Assembly (NCBI GenBank): GCA_030065055.1
Contig: JASJDS010000098.1
Location: 29,857-93,856, forward strand
Direction: 5' to 3'
Source of the DNA: Calothrix sp. MO_192.B10
GTDB taxonomy: Bacteria > Cyanobacteriota > Cyanobacteriia > Cyanobacteriales > Nostocaceae
DNA: 64,000 nucleotides
Shown: positions 28,399 through 37,673 of the stretch, piece after piece
Layout: each line of letters starts with the position of its first letter
Position numbering within the stretch: position 1 is the stretch's first letter
The notes under the pieces: model-generated
The model's input: the letters and a program-made list of their open reading frames with translations, nothing else
The model's database searches: none
Told to the model about the DNA's origin: nothing
Position numbers and translations under genes: made by a program

Positions 28399-29226
28399 CT
28401 AATTACTGTTTACACAAGTGATAAACTCCATTTTGACAGTTTTATCTGCGGCTAATTTTCTCGGTAAAGTAATAATTGGCAACGAAAAAACAAAGCTGGT
28501 AAGATGGTAAACGATAGGGCCATAAGCTTCCCGGAGCATTGTTCTTAATAAAGAGTAATTAGTCCGCTTACCCCAATCAAAAGTTCTGATGATTGTCTCC
28601 TCAGTTACGTCTAACTCACTTACAACTTGCAATCCAGCATCTTTAAACATTTGATAATGCTCATTAATGCCGGTCATGTATTTACTTTCAAAAAACACTG
28701 CCGCTAACTGACGCACCAAGCAAGAACATGACTCTAATAAGTAGTCTGCAATTGCTAAATAACAGTTTGGCTTCAAAACTCTTTGAATTTCCTTAAACAC
28801 AGACTGCTTATCTTGAATGTGATAAATTGACTCCACGGCGATGACATGATCAAAAAAATCAGATGCAAAACTCATGTTGACGGCATCCATCTGATGTACT
28901 TCAATGAGATTTTCCAAGTTGGCATTTTGGACAGATTTTCTGGCTCTGAGAACATTATCTGCCACCAAATCAATCGCATGGACATGACAGCCAAAAGTCT
29001 TAGCCAACCATATTGCACCTGCTCCGCCTCCGCATCCTAAATCTAGAACAATATCGCCTGTTTTGATGGATAGAGTCTTTGTCAGTTCTTGCAAGTAACG
29101 GACATGAGCTATATCTAATCTATCTTCCTGCATATCTTCTGCCCAATAGCCTTGATGAAAGTGACTACTTTCTTCTTGAAAAACTGAGTAGAGTGTTGTA
29201 GTTGATTGATGATTGGTAGTAGTCAT
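28399..29226 (-). CDS. Class I SAM-dependent methyltransferase
   Basis: 275 residues. SAM motif I VLDLGCGGGAGAIWLA lies at about 60-75, the acidic ribose-binding end in CHVHAIDLV, motif II in DHVIAVESIYHI and motif III near VLKPNCYLAIADYLLE. It resembles the UbiE/tocopherol/sarcosine-type small-molecule methyltransferases with a C-terminal cap (HYQMFKDAGLQVVSE). It starts 10 bases after the hemC stop codon, so the two are surely cotranscribed. A role methylating a tetrapyrrole carbon, oxygen or carboxylate is plausible but unproven. Confidence 0.85.
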   Translation of the reverse strand: MTTTNHQSTTTLYSVFQEESSHFHQGYWAEDMQEDRLDIAHVRYLQELTKTLSIKTGDIVLDLGCGGGAGAIWLAKTFGCHVHAIDLVADNVLRARKSVQNANLENLIEVHQMDAVNMSFASDFFDHVIAVESIYHIQDKQSVFKEIQRVLKPNCYLAIADYLLESCSCLVRQLAAVFFESKYMTGINEHYQMFKDAGLQVVSELDVTEETIIRTFDWGKRTNYSLLRTMLREAYGPIVYHLTSFVFSLPIITLPRKLAADKTVKMEFITCVNSN

Positions 29227-29236
29227 TGTCTTTATC

Positions 29237-30196
29237 CTAGTTATATTGTTCAGCTTTAATTTGATTCAAAATTTCCTGTGCGCCCTGTTGGCGTAAATTT
29301 TCAGCCAGTTGAATACCTAAAGATTCTGCTTCGCTAGATTTACCACTGATACTCTCTTTAATGAAATGTTTGCCATCCAAACTGGCGACTAATCCGATTA
29401 AAGTCAAAGTATCTGCTTCTAGTTGGGTATGAACACCAATTGGTACTTGACAACCACCTTCTAGTTCCCGCAAAAAAGCACGTTCAGCTATAATGCGATC
29501 GCAAGTTGGTTGATGTTCGAGTAACTTCAGAAGTGAAAGTACGGGGAGGTTATCATGACGACATTCAATTCCCAAAGCAGCTTGTCCGACAGCGTAAAGA
29601 CAAATATCAGGTGGTAATACTTGATGAATGCGATCAACCATTCCCAATCGCTGTAAGCCTGCTACAGCTAAAATGAGTGCATCATATTCGCCACTATCTA
29701 ACTTTGCCAGACGTGTGTTCACGTTTCCTCGCACATCTTTAAATACCAATTGGGGAAAGTGATGACGCAACTGTGCCAGTCGCCGTAGAGAAGAAGTACC
29801 AACTACTGCACCTGCTGGTAAGGTATCAATTTGCTGATCTTGATGTTTTTCATGCACAACTAAGGCATCTGCTGGATTTTCTCGTTTGGTGACAGCAGCT
29901 AAGATTAATCCTTCGGGAAGACAAGTTGGTAAATCTTTGAGAGAGTGAACCGCAAAGTCAATTTCGCGGTTGAGCATTGCCAATTCCAGTTCTTTAGTGA
30001 AGAGTCCTTTATCACCGATTTTAGCTAATGCCACATCCAAGATGTTATCTCCTTGAGTGGATATGGTATGAACTTCAAAAGTAATATCAGGAAATTGGTT
30101 TTGGAGTCGGTCTTTTACCCAATGAGTTTGGACAAGAGCAAGTTGACTTTTCCGAGAGCCAATACGGATGGTATGAGGAAAACTGTAATTCTCCAT
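29237..30196 (-). CDS. hemC: Hydroxymethylbilane synthase (porphobilinogen deaminase), cluster copy
   Basis: 319 residues, full length. [17 protein letters not shown] is the N-terminal substrate-binding block. HSLKDLP holds the catalytic Asp, [11 protein letters not shown] and [10 protein letters not shown] hold the Arg residues that bind pyrrole carboxylates, and [10 protein letters not shown] holds the Cys that anchors the dipyrromethane cofactor. All key residues are present, so it should polymerise four porphobilinogens to hydroxymethylbilane. It sits among oxygenases and transporters with other hem genes, which argues for a dedicated pathway copy beside a housekeeping gene elsewhere. Confidence 0.95.
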   Translation of the reverse strand: MENYSFPHTIRIGSRKSQLALVQTHWVKDRLQNQFPDITFEVHTISTQGDNILDVALAKIGDKGLFTKELELAMLNREIDFAVHSLKDLPTCLPEGLILAAVTKRENPADALVVHEKHQDQQIDTLPAGAVVGTSSLRRLAQLRHHFPQLVFKDVRGNVNTRLAKLDSGEYDALILAVAGLQRLGMVDRIHQVLPPDICLYAVGQAALGIECRHDNLPVLSLLKLLEHQPTCDRIIAERAFLRELEGGCQVPIGVHTQLEADTLTLIGLVASLDGKHFIKESISGKSSEAESLGIQLAENLRQQGAQEILNQIKAEQYN

Positions 30197-30409
30197 AGGT
30201 TTTTCCTTAATTTCAACAATTATTTCTCAAATCCAGTAACAGATACCAAACCATTAAGGAACGTGGATTTATTAACTTACAATTCTTGTTCATCAGCTAA
30301 CCTGGTATTTAAAAGTCTTTAAACCAAGTTTTGCACTTTATTTAATCCACATTTCTAAGTAGTTACGCAGAGACAGGGAACTCTTAACAGGAAAATAATG
30401 TATGTAGAA

Positions 30410-31633
30410 CTACGCATGACGTGAACTTGCTCCACTGGCAGCAAACAATGCAGCAACTACCAGACAAATTGCACTACTCCAATAGGGAGTGTTTGCACCA
30501 AAGTAATCGAAGGTAAAACCTGCCCAAACTGGGCCAAAGATGAGTGCTAGGCTACTGATTGCTTGGGCTGCTCCTAGAACTGCTCCTTGCTGATGCCAAG
30601 AAGCTTGTTTTGAGATAGTACCAGTCATTGTGGGAATGGCAATACCACTACCAACTGAAAGTAAAGTAATGGCCAAATAAAGCATTGATACATTCACAGC
30701 TAATGCCACAGTCGCATAACCTACAGCCATAGATGCCAAACCTACAATGATCAGTCTTTGTTCATCAAATCGCTGAACTAAACGACGAGTAATTAATCCT
30801 TGCATGAAGATAGCAACTATCCCAATGTAAGCAAATATTCCGCCGTTTTGTTGAGGACCTAAACCAAAGCGCACAAACGTGAAGAGGGCAAAATTAGTTT
30901 GTAACGCGCTAAAAGCAAAGTTTTGGGCAAAGTTCGCCAGCAAAAACTGACGCAAGGCTGGACGTTGTAATCCTTCTCGAATTTGCCTGAAGGGATTTAG
31001 TTGTTGGAGAGCGATCGCACCTTTTAGCCGTCTTTCTCGTGGCAGTGATTCTGGTAAGATAAAAAACCCCCAAATGGCACTAAACAATGACAAACTACCT
31101 GCTACAAAAGCTGGAGCTTGCAGACTCATCTGACTGAGCCAACCGCCCAAAGCGGGGCCAATCACAAACCCGATACCAAAGGCAGCCCCAATCAAAGCAA
31201 AGTTTTTAGCTCGGTTTTCAGGAGAACTCACATCAGCGATATAAGCTTGAGCAACGGCAATATTTCCCCCAGTCATACCATCGAATAAGCGAGCAGCAAA
31301 CAACAGCCACAGAGCATTAGCAAATCCAAATACGAGGTCTGCTAGCCCTGTGCCAATCACACTGATGAGTAAAACCAGTCTTCGTCCATAGCGATCAGAC
31401 AAAAGCCCTAATGCCGGAGCTGCAATGAATTGAGCAAAGTAAAAGCACAACCCAAGAAGTCCCACAATTAGTGCATCCTGATTGAACTGTCCAACTAAAA
31501 AGGGAATAATTGGCACGAGAATGCCTGCCCCCAAGAAATCCAAAAGAACAGTAATGAAGATAAATGCGATCGCCTTGCGGTCTACTGTCGGCTGATGATT
31601 AGACGACAGTGGTAATTGCTTGGATTTGTGCAT
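30410..31633 (-). CDS. MFS efflux transporter, TetA/Bcr-like
   Basis: 407 residues with 12 predicted membrane helices. The major-facilitator signature GLLSDRYGRRLVLLIS lies in the loop between helices 2 and 3, and GAAFGIGFVIGPALGGWLS is the motif-C-like antiporter helix. This is the DHA1 drug:H+ antiporter group. In the leftward arm between RTX and hemC genes it is a candidate exporter or self-protection pump for the cluster product. Substrate unknown. The 320 bp before its start contain no recognised gene. Confidence 0.88.
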   Translation of the reverse strand: MHKSKQLPLSSNHQPTVDRKAIAFIFITVLLDFLGAGILVPIIPFLVGQFNQDALIVGLLGLCFYFAQFIAAPALGLLSDRYGRRLVLLISVIGTGLADLVFGFANALWLLFAARLFDGMTGGNIAVAQAYIADVSSPENRAKNFALIGAAFGIGFVIGPALGGWLSQMSLQAPAFVAGSLSLFSAIWGFFILPESLPRERRLKGAIALQQLNPFRQIREGLQRPALRQFLLANFAQNFAFSALQTNFALFTFVRFGLGPQQNGGIFAYIGIVAIFMQGLITRRLVQRFDEQRLIIVGLASMAVGYATVALAVNVSMLYLAITLLSVGSGIAIPTMTGTISKQASWHQQGAVLGAAQAISSLALIFGPVWAGFTFDYFGANTPYWSSAICLVVAALFAASGASSRHA

Positions 31634-31953
31634 AACGTTTTTCTAAAATAAATCCCTACCTGATCGCATGAAAAAGCCCTGCCTTGGAAAAGGAGGGAAT
31701 CAGACCCTGGCATTGCTCACTGATTGAAAATAGATGCTAGAACACCGATTCATTAATAAAATACAAGACTGAAAAACCCTGTTTTAAGTTTTTTTACAAC
31801 GAATTTTTCGTTGTTTCAGCCGCAGTAAAACCAAGTTTTGGTCATGATTCTGAATACTGAATAGGTGTTCTATGAAGAGCGTAGGCAGAGGGAGAAAATA
31901 CCCTACTCAGAACCGGTTAAACACCCCGCTTCTGCTAACAGTAGTTTTTCAAA

Positions 31954-32967
31954 CTAGCTAGGAGAGATACCAACAAAAAAGTCAGTACTGCTTACATCTG
32001 GTTTATTAGATAGGTTGGCAAATAAGATTTGGCTTGCTCCCCCTACACCATCAGCATCAAAATACAAGTTACCGTTGTCGATGTTATAAATTAATCTCTG
32101 ACTAGAAGTAACTGCTGCCGAACCAAGTACAAACTGTTCTTCTGCAAGGGGAGTTAGACCTTCTTTGGATGTGAGTTCATCACCGAAAAATGTCGGAGCG
32201 AGGATAATGATATCTCGTTGATTATCAGTGTTTTCAGCACCCAAAAAACCGAAATCTGTAATGATGTCAACGCCTTCGTTGGGATTATCAAAAATAAATG
32301 AATCACCACCACTACCACCTTTGAGAATATCTTTGCCTGCACCACCATTGATTAGGTCATCGCCACCTTCACCAATAATATTGTCGTCGCCATTGTTACC
32401 AAAAAGCAAGTCACCGTCTTCGTTACCACTGATAAAGTCTTGACCATCACCACCATTTAACACATCAACCCCGATGTTACCAATGAGGCGATCATTACCT
32501 TCATCACCGTACATAACGTCAATAAATATACCACCAACTATGACATCATCACCAGTACCACCGCTTAATATGTTAATATCATCGCTCCCATTGCCCCCAT
32601 TGATGTAGTCGTTACCAGCATCACCATAGACTACATCGTTACCATTGCCACCGTTAATAAAATCGTTACCATTGCCACCGTTAATAAAATCGTTACCATT
32701 GCCACCATACAAAACATCTCTGTCATCGCCTGCATCTAGAACATCGTCACCCTCGCCACCATCCATATAGGATTCGCCTACGGCGTTAATGAGAGTATCA
32801 TTCCCAGCACCTCCGATCAAACCATCATCACCATCAGAAGAATCTAAAACATCATTACCTTCTTTGCCATATATAGTATCGTTACCAGAGTAACCAAATA
32901 AAATATCATCTTCTGAAGTTCCTAAAAGAATATCGCTGACACCAGGAAGACCAATAATAGTAGCCAT
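31954..32967 (-). CDS. RTX-type calcium-binding repeat protein
   Basis: 337 residues, mostly nonapeptide repeats of GGxGxDxxx type (GNGNDFINGG, GDAGNDYINGG, GGAGKDILKGG) forming Ca2+-binding beta-rolls at about 10-240. A C-terminal region (IITDFGFLGAENTDNQRDII, LIYNIDNGNLYFDADG) is typical of cyanobacterial secreted RTX proteins. There is no classical signal peptide, so export would be by a type I system. No catalytic domain is seen. It is read in the leftward arm of the tetrapyrrole cluster; whether it belongs functionally is unclear. Confidence 0.9.
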   Translation of the reverse strand: MATIIGLPGVSDILLGTSEDDILFGYSGNDTIYGKEGNDVLDSSDGDDGLIGGAGNDTLINAVGESYMDGGEGDDVLDAGDDRDVLYGGNGNDFINGGNGNDFINGGNGNDVVYGDAGNDYINGGNGSDDINILSGGTGDDVIVGGIFIDVMYGDEGNDRLIGNIGVDVLNGGDGQDFISGNEDGDLLFGNNGDDNIIGEGGDDLINGGAGKDILKGGSGGDSFIFDNPNEGVDIITDFGFLGAENTDNQRDIIILAPTFFGDELTSKEGLTPLAEEQFVLGSAAVTSSQRLIYNIDNGNLYFDADGVGGASQILFANLSNKPDVSSTDFFVGISPS

Positions 32968-33053
32968 GTTACTTTCTCCTTGTTTGGTTCAATTTTTGAG
33001 CTAAAAATGCATGAATGCAGTCGATAATGATAGATAAATTGAGTAGATATCAA

Positions 33054-34397
33054 TCACCATTGATAGTTAGAGTTATTAAAACTCTCACTAATTTGTTTAA
33101 CTTCTGTCATCACTTCACCGATTCTTTCTTGAAAGAAACTTACATCAGATTCATTTATGAGCAGATTACTGCAAAATCTAGATATCGGCGAAAATTGAAT
33201 ACCGTAATCTCTACAAACCTTGGCAATTAATATGTCTTGAAACATGGAATTATTTTCATAATCTCCAGGATGACTCATGGGATGTGACTGAGAATGAAAA
33301 ACTAACACATTAGGCGCTCCTTGAATCACCATTGGTATTCCTACACTGTTGGCTGCTTCTACGAGATAATGACCTATTTGATTCAAGAAGCCATTCATTC
33401 TCTCATAGCAAGAACTATCCTTTTCTAGGATTTCAATAGTTGCTAAAACGGCAGCTAATCCTAGGGGATAACCATTGAATGTACCAGCGTGAATAACTCT
33501 TTGATCTGTATAGAGTTGCATAATTTCTTTCTTGCCAACAATGGCTGAGACTGGTAATGCCCCTCCAGCCATAGCTTTAGCAAAAACTGTAATATCGGGT
33601 GTAACGCCTAACAAAGACTGTGCCCCACCAAGAGCGACTCTAAATCCAGTAATGACTTCATCAAATATCAGAACTACATGATGAAGATTACAAAGTTCTC
33701 TCACCTTTTCCAAATATCCTGGGTTTGGAAATATACCACCTCCATTGATACAGATAGGCTCCATAATTACAGAGCCAATTTCGTTACCTTGCTCTTGCAA
33801 CAGTTGTTCTAAAGCCTCAATATTATTCCAGGGAATCAGAAAAGATTGATCCTGAAAAATGCCAGGGGCGCGTCCTTCAGTCCCTAGAAGATCCCCTTCA
33901 TAATCAATAGGGACAGGATGATCAGGGGATGCTTGTCTACCTCCCATAATATTGTCTGCATTACCGTGAAAATGACCCTCAAATCGAATAAATTTTGGCT
34001 TCTGGGTATAAGCTCTGGCAAGTCTAATCGCATTCTGCACAGATTCGGTGCCACTCAAACCAAATCGCACCATTTCAGCACTAGGAACATGATGAATAAT
34101 CCGTTCACAAACAGATTCTTCTAGATCACATTGATCAACGGAAATTACTTTATTGATGTATTCGATGAGCTTGGAATTGTATTCTTCGTTAATATGTCCT
34201 ACGATTAATGCACCAAATTTACAAAACAGATCAAGATGTTCATTCCCGTCAAAATCCCAAACTCTTGATCCTTTAGCTTTAATAAAGGGTATGGTTTCTT
34301 TGGAAGCATAACGGAAATTGTAATGAACTCCGCCAGGAAGATAATTCTTTAAATGATTAACTGCTTGGTCTGATTGGGGAAATTGGAGTTTTGGCAT
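33054..34397 (-). CDS. Class III aminotransferase, glutamate-1-semialdehyde aminomutase-like
   Basis: 447 residues, fold-type I PLP enzyme. RFGLSGTESVQNAIRLAR near 115 binds the PLP phosphate, LIFDEVITGFR (about 238) holds the Asp that contacts the pyridine N, and VFAKAMAGGALPVSA holds the Schiff-base Lys. It is similar to HemL, which makes 5-aminolevulinate from glutamate-1-semialdehyde. The active-site loop after LPGGV reads HYNFRYA rather than the usual SSPVRAF type. So it is either a diverged HemL serving this cluster (with the hemA at 41504) or a related aminotransferase for tailoring. I favour the former at modest confidence. Confidence 0.8.
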   Translation of the reverse strand: MPKLQFPQSDQAVNHLKNYLPGGVHYNFRYASKETIPFIKAKGSRVWDFDGNEHLDLFCKFGALIVGHINEEYNSKLIEYINKVISVDQCDLEESVCERIIHHVPSAEMVRFGLSGTESVQNAIRLARAYTQKPKFIRFEGHFHGNADNIMGGRQASPDHPVPIDYEGDLLGTEGRAPGIFQDQSFLIPWNNIEALEQLLQEQGNEIGSVIMEPICINGGGIFPNPGYLEKVRELCNLHHVVLIFDEVITGFRVALGGAQSLLGVTPDITVFAKAMAGGALPVSAIVGKKEIMQLYTDQRVIHAGTFNGYPLGLAAVLATIEILEKDSSCYERMNGFLNQIGHYLVEAANSVGIPMVIQGAPNVLVFHSQSHPMSHPGDYENNSMFQDILIAKVCRDYGIQFSPISRFCSNLLINESDVSFFQERIGEVMTEVKQISESFNNSNYQW

Positions 34398-34428
34398 GTC
34401 TTTTACCTAAACTTATGATAGGAATTGA

Positions 34429-34573
34429 GGCGTTGCTCCCATTGAAGTATGAATTAGCCGGACTACGCCGAGCTTTGCTAATACGCACTAGACGCGGAGC
34501 GGCTTCGGTGAAGGGTCGAATCGTTGTTTAATCTGATCGAAAATGTAAATTCATACTCTGATTCAGCAACGCC
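34429..34573. repeat. MITE-like element with GGCGTTGCT ends
   Basis: The left end GGCGTTGCTCCCATTGAAG TATGAATT and right end AATTCATACTCTGATTCAGC AACGCC form imperfect inverted repeats over 145 bp. It carries no coding sequence. It lies in the 622-bp gap upstream of the hemL-like gene. Confidence 0.65.
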
Positions 34574-34880
34574 GGAATTGAATTAGAACATACAAGTGAA
34601 GTGAAGCAATTGCAAGGGTTGTGGTCACTTTACATTTTGTCACATACTTGGGTTTATTTGTGGCTACTACCTACTTAGTCATTTCAGTTATCAGTTATCA
34701 GTCATAAATTCCTAACTGAACCGAAATCAAACTATAGGAATCCGGTTTGATTTGTGAAATTACTCGTAACGGGAAGGAGCGGAGAACTATTAACAGGGAA
34801 CAAAAACTGTACTAAGATTTTTAAGCGCGATAAGCCGGAGGCTTTACGCTCCGCGTATCGCAGGCTACGCTAACAAAAAT

Positions 34881-35011
34881 CAAATATGGGTGTTGCATAA
34901 TTGCGGGATGATTTATCTCACGCTCCAGGCGCAAAGACGCAGAGAGGATCAGGAGTTGAAAATCTAAACATTTATAGTTTCATCCCATGATTCAGCAATG
35001 CCCAAATATGA
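34881..35011. repeat. MITE-like element with CAAATATGGG ends
   Basis: The left end CAAATATGGGTGTTGCATAA and right end GATTCAGCAATGCCCAAATATG are imperfect inverted repeats of about 30 bp enclosing CGGGATGA and TCATCCC. It ends nine bases before the stop codon of the small ORF at 35020. A left-end fragment of the TAGGAATCCGG family lies at 34735 in the same gap. Confidence 0.6.
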
Positions 35012-35019
35012 GTCCTATA

Positions 35020-35280
35020 TCAGATGCTAGTAGCACTAAGCAAAAAAATAGGTGTAGATTTACAACTGCTGAAAATATTTTGCCATTCTGCATCAAGATT
35101 AACTTCAGTAATCACTATGCTATTTTCCTCATGAAGATAGTTAATACTGGTTTCTCTGAGAGTTTTCTGCATTGCGAACGCAAAGGTTTTTGGCAACATT
35201 TTTCTGAAATTATGAGTCATCTCAACCATCAAGGTTTTTGGTAGATTGTGAGCCATTTGAGATTGTTGTTGGCAAGACAT
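35020..35280 (-). CDS. Small orphan protein within the tetrapyrrole cluster
   Basis: 86 residues, not recognised. The start ATG is preceded by a strong AGGAGA ribosome-binding site at proper spacing, which argues that it is translated. Residues 9-40 contain two similar segments (MAHNLPKTLM and MTHNFRKMLPKTFAFAM). The rest (TSINYLHEENSIVITEVNLD, then AEWQNIFSSCKSTP) is mixed. There is no signal peptide or membrane helix. It lies 88 bases after the diiron-oxidase-like gene on the same strand and could be a small partner or a peptide substrate. Confidence 0.55.
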   Translation of the reverse strand: MSCQQQSQMAHNLPKTLMVEMTHNFRKMLPKTFAFAMQKTLRETSINYLHEENSIVITEVNLDAEWQNIFSSCKSTPIFLLSATSI

Positions 35281-35368
35281 AATTTTCTCCTGAGATTTGT
35301 ACTCTAAATGTGGAAATTACACTAAATACAGAGATATTGGTGATTTTGCAAATATCTCTTGTGTAAAC

Positions 35369-36307
35369 TTAAGCAGCTAAAAGCTGCTCAATTTCTTCGT
35401 CAGATGGATGATAATCTTGCAACGATTTAAAATATAAAGATGCAGTTTCATAACAAGAGATAGCAACTTGATTGCGCTCTTGTTGGCTGAGATTTGCTAC
35501 TAACTTAATAGTTTCCTGGACATGCTCCACATCCAGCCCAACACCACTGTGGAGACGTAGACAGCGAGTAGCAATAGTCCCAAGTGGTAAAATAGCTTCT
35601 ACCATCTGAATATGTTCCTCTACTATAGAAATTGCCAGACGTTCTAATGTGTACAAGTAACCTATGCAGCCAATGGGATCAAAAGATTGGACTATAGAAG
35701 TGAAGTAGTTTAATAAAACCTTTGCAGATACAGGAATAATAGACTTGACAACGAGTTTAGGATCGTAGCCTAGAGATTGAATATCAAGTAAAGCAAGTCG
35801 ATCATGACCAGATTCTTCATGAGCCTTCTGCTCTGCCCAATGGGCTAAACGGGTTCGATTCATCGAAGAAAAACGAAGAGATGCTTCTTTCATCAGTCTT
35901 GAAGTCATGTGTGTCAGGTGATATTGATTTGCTAGATACCAAATCCACTGCATGAGACTTAAAGAAGGGACTTGATTCGGTATTTTAGCTGCTTTTTTAG
36001 CAAGTATGATAGAACTATCAAGGAGCTTAGAGGTTGTGTGTATACTAGGTGCTAACTTTTTTCTGTCTATTCGAGTGAGAAATTCATCGATATTGATGTT
36101 AGGAGAATAGTATTCAAACACGGTTTTCTCTGTTATAATCAATGCCTTGTCTGTTGTGATTTGTACCCATTCAAAGTAACGTGAACCGTTAATTAATTTA
36201 GTTATTTGTTGATAGATGTCTAAGTTTAATGCAGGCTTTAATTCAATATGGCGTTGGTTAGCTGGCTTAAACTTGATTTTCTGGATGAAGTCTATAAGAT
36301 TGTTCAT
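35369..36307 (-). CDS. Heme-oxygenase-like diiron oxidase (HDO) candidate
   Basis: 312 residues. The C-terminal two thirds are all helical with the ligand pattern of heme-oxygenase-like domain oxidases and TENA/PqqC relatives. The visible pattern is WAEQKAHEESGHDR (Glu159, His163, Glu164, His168), ERLAISIVEEHI (Glu222, Glu230, His232) and LHSGVGLDVEHVQ (His253, Asp259, His262). Such proteins use two irons and O2 for desaturation, N-oxygenation or C-C cleavage. The N-terminal 110 residues are a separate, unrecognised domain. Its ATG lies 41 bases inside the regulator gene upstream, so translation is likely coupled. The substrate is probably a cluster intermediate. Confidence 0.72.
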   Translation of the reverse strand: MNNLIDFIQKIKFKPANQRHIELKPALNLDIYQQITKLINGSRYFEWVQITTDKALIITEKTVFEYYSPNINIDEFLTRIDRKKLAPSIHTTSKLLDSSIILAKKAAKIPNQVPSLSLMQWIWYLANQYHLTHMTSRLMKEASLRFSSMNRTRLAHWAEQKAHEESGHDRLALLDIQSLGYDPKLVVKSIIPVSAKVLLNYFTSIVQSFDPIGCIGYLYTLERLAISIVEEHIQMVEAILPLGTIATRCLRLHSGVGLDVEHVQETIKLVANLSQQERNQVAISCYETASLYFKSLQDYHPSDEEIEQLLAA

Positions 36308-36617
36308 GCTCTTTTACATAATGATGAATTAGACTGCACAAAACAAAACGTAAAGTTAAATTTCTCCGAGCGCATAAACTTTTGAACTCAATTTTAAGTT
36401 CACGAGGAATTGTTGCTTTAATAATGCCATTGCTTTCGTTGCATTCATGGAAGTCAAGATTTAACATTAAACCATCAGATATTACCCATTCTGAGATTAA
36501 TATATTCACTACTTCCCTCATGTTTAAGGCTCGTTCTATACATAGCAGTTTGAATTGCAGCTTGAGTGAAGATGATATAGTAGCCTTAATAATTACATAT
36601 TCCTCTCCTTGAGACAT
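36267..36617 (-). CDS. Tandem ribbon-helix-helix protein, candidate cluster regulator
   Basis: About 116 residues from the ATG at 36617 (alternatives at 36623 and a GTG at 36632). Two copies of a ribbon-helix-helix-like unit are present in one chain: IIKATISSSLKLQFKLLC then IERALNMREVVNILISEWV, and IIKATIPRELKIEFKSLC then ARRNLTLRFVLCSLIHHYV. RHH repressors normally dimerise to pair the beta-ribbon; this protein would supply both halves itself. It is the first gene of the leftward arm and overlaps the next gene by 41 bases. Two perfect palindromes lie just upstream. Confidence 0.72.
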   Translation of the reverse strand: MSQGEEYVIIKATISSSLKLQFKLLCIERALNMREVVNILISEWVISDGLMLNLDFHECNESNGIIKATIPRELKIEFKSLCARRNLTLRFVLCSLIHHYVKEHEQSYRLHPENQV

Positions 36618-36660
36618 GAACATATTGCACACAATGAGATATGATAAGAAATATTAACGA

Positions 36661-36680
36661 TAAAGTTTAAGAAAACTTTA
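36661..36680. promoter_or_regulatory. Perfect palindrome upstream of RHH gene, candidate operator 1
   Basis: TAAAGTTT-AAGA-AAACTTTA has two 8-bp arms with a 4-bp centre, 44 bases upstream of the RHH start codon. Operator role is inferred from position. Confidence 0.45.
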
Positions 36681-36702
36681 ATAAAGCAATAAAGTCAGAA
36701 AT

Positions 36703-36720
36703 AATACTAAGTATAGTATT
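36703..36720. promoter_or_regulatory. Perfect palindrome upstream of RHH gene, candidate operator 2
   Basis: AATACTA-AGTA-TAGTATT has two 7-bp arms with a 4-bp centre. It lies 42 bases centre to centre (about four helical turns) from the first palindrome. Confidence 0.45.
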
Positions 36721-37673
36721 GATTCTTCTCAACTTTTTTTAGCAAAGAGCTAAATCTGATGACAGTGTAAAAACTAACTACAACTGAGAGGTCATAAAGT
36801 ACCTTTGACACTTTTGATAATTAGCTCTTTTGAAAGATTAAACCAGTGAAGATGATAAAAGATAGAGAAAAACTTAAGTTACCCCCGCCACAAAACTTGC
36901 GGCTTTTAGAAGCCGGGGACTTAAACCCACGGAATCTTGCTAAATCAGTTATCAGTTATCAGTTATCACTTACCAGGCGTATACTTCGACAAGCTCAGTA
37001 ACAACTTCGACAGGCTAAGTAACAGGTGGGGGATTTAGACCCGCCGCCAACGCATTCCACTCTCATAGTGTGGTGTTTCGCCTCTTAGGGGCTATTTATA
37101 AAGTAAACCTTAAGGTCTGAAAAGCCTAGTTTCTGTTAATTGACGCTAAATCTTAGCGTATTTAATCTCTCACAAAGCTTGTTAGAGCAATCCCGTAAAA
37201 AGTCAGGCTGCTCTTAGTCGGCGATCGCTCATTCTCATTCATAACCACCATTTCATCTTTACTGTTCAGATCAGCCCAAAATCCTGATGTAGAGACGCGA
37301 TTTATCGCCTCTGACAAGACCAACCCTCTATCATAACCCTTAACTTAAGAGTATTTACTCATAGCTAATTTTCTTAAGATTTTCTTTATCTTTTATTTTT
37401 TTCACTGGTAAAATACAGCAGAGCATAAGAGACTAGAATCCGTAAAATGATTTCGAGATTATCAAGTTATTTGTGGGTTATACATTATAGATCAACTAAT
37501 TCTAGTCAAAGAATTCAGTTCTAACTTGCCCTATAAGTAAGTTTGCGTAAATAATTTTCGTTGGGATAAGGCAATAGGCGTAAGTGTTTCAGCCTACTTC
37601 ATTTCTCTTAACATAGTTTGATTTTATTGTGCCAACTTACTTACTAGGAAAAATTTTCTTTCTCACTTACTAA
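36721..37673. other. Divergent intergenic region between the two cluster arms
   Basis: No gene is supported. The region holds CAGTTAT heptamer repeats (about 36953-36975), a CCCCGCC/GCGGC hairpin-rich stretch (36880-37030) that could be an IS200/IS605 end remnant, and a perfect hairpin ACGCTAA-ATC-TTAGCGT (37142-37158). AAGTAAGTT and AACTTACTT lie at about 37535 and 37634, upstream of hemF. Confidence 0.5.
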
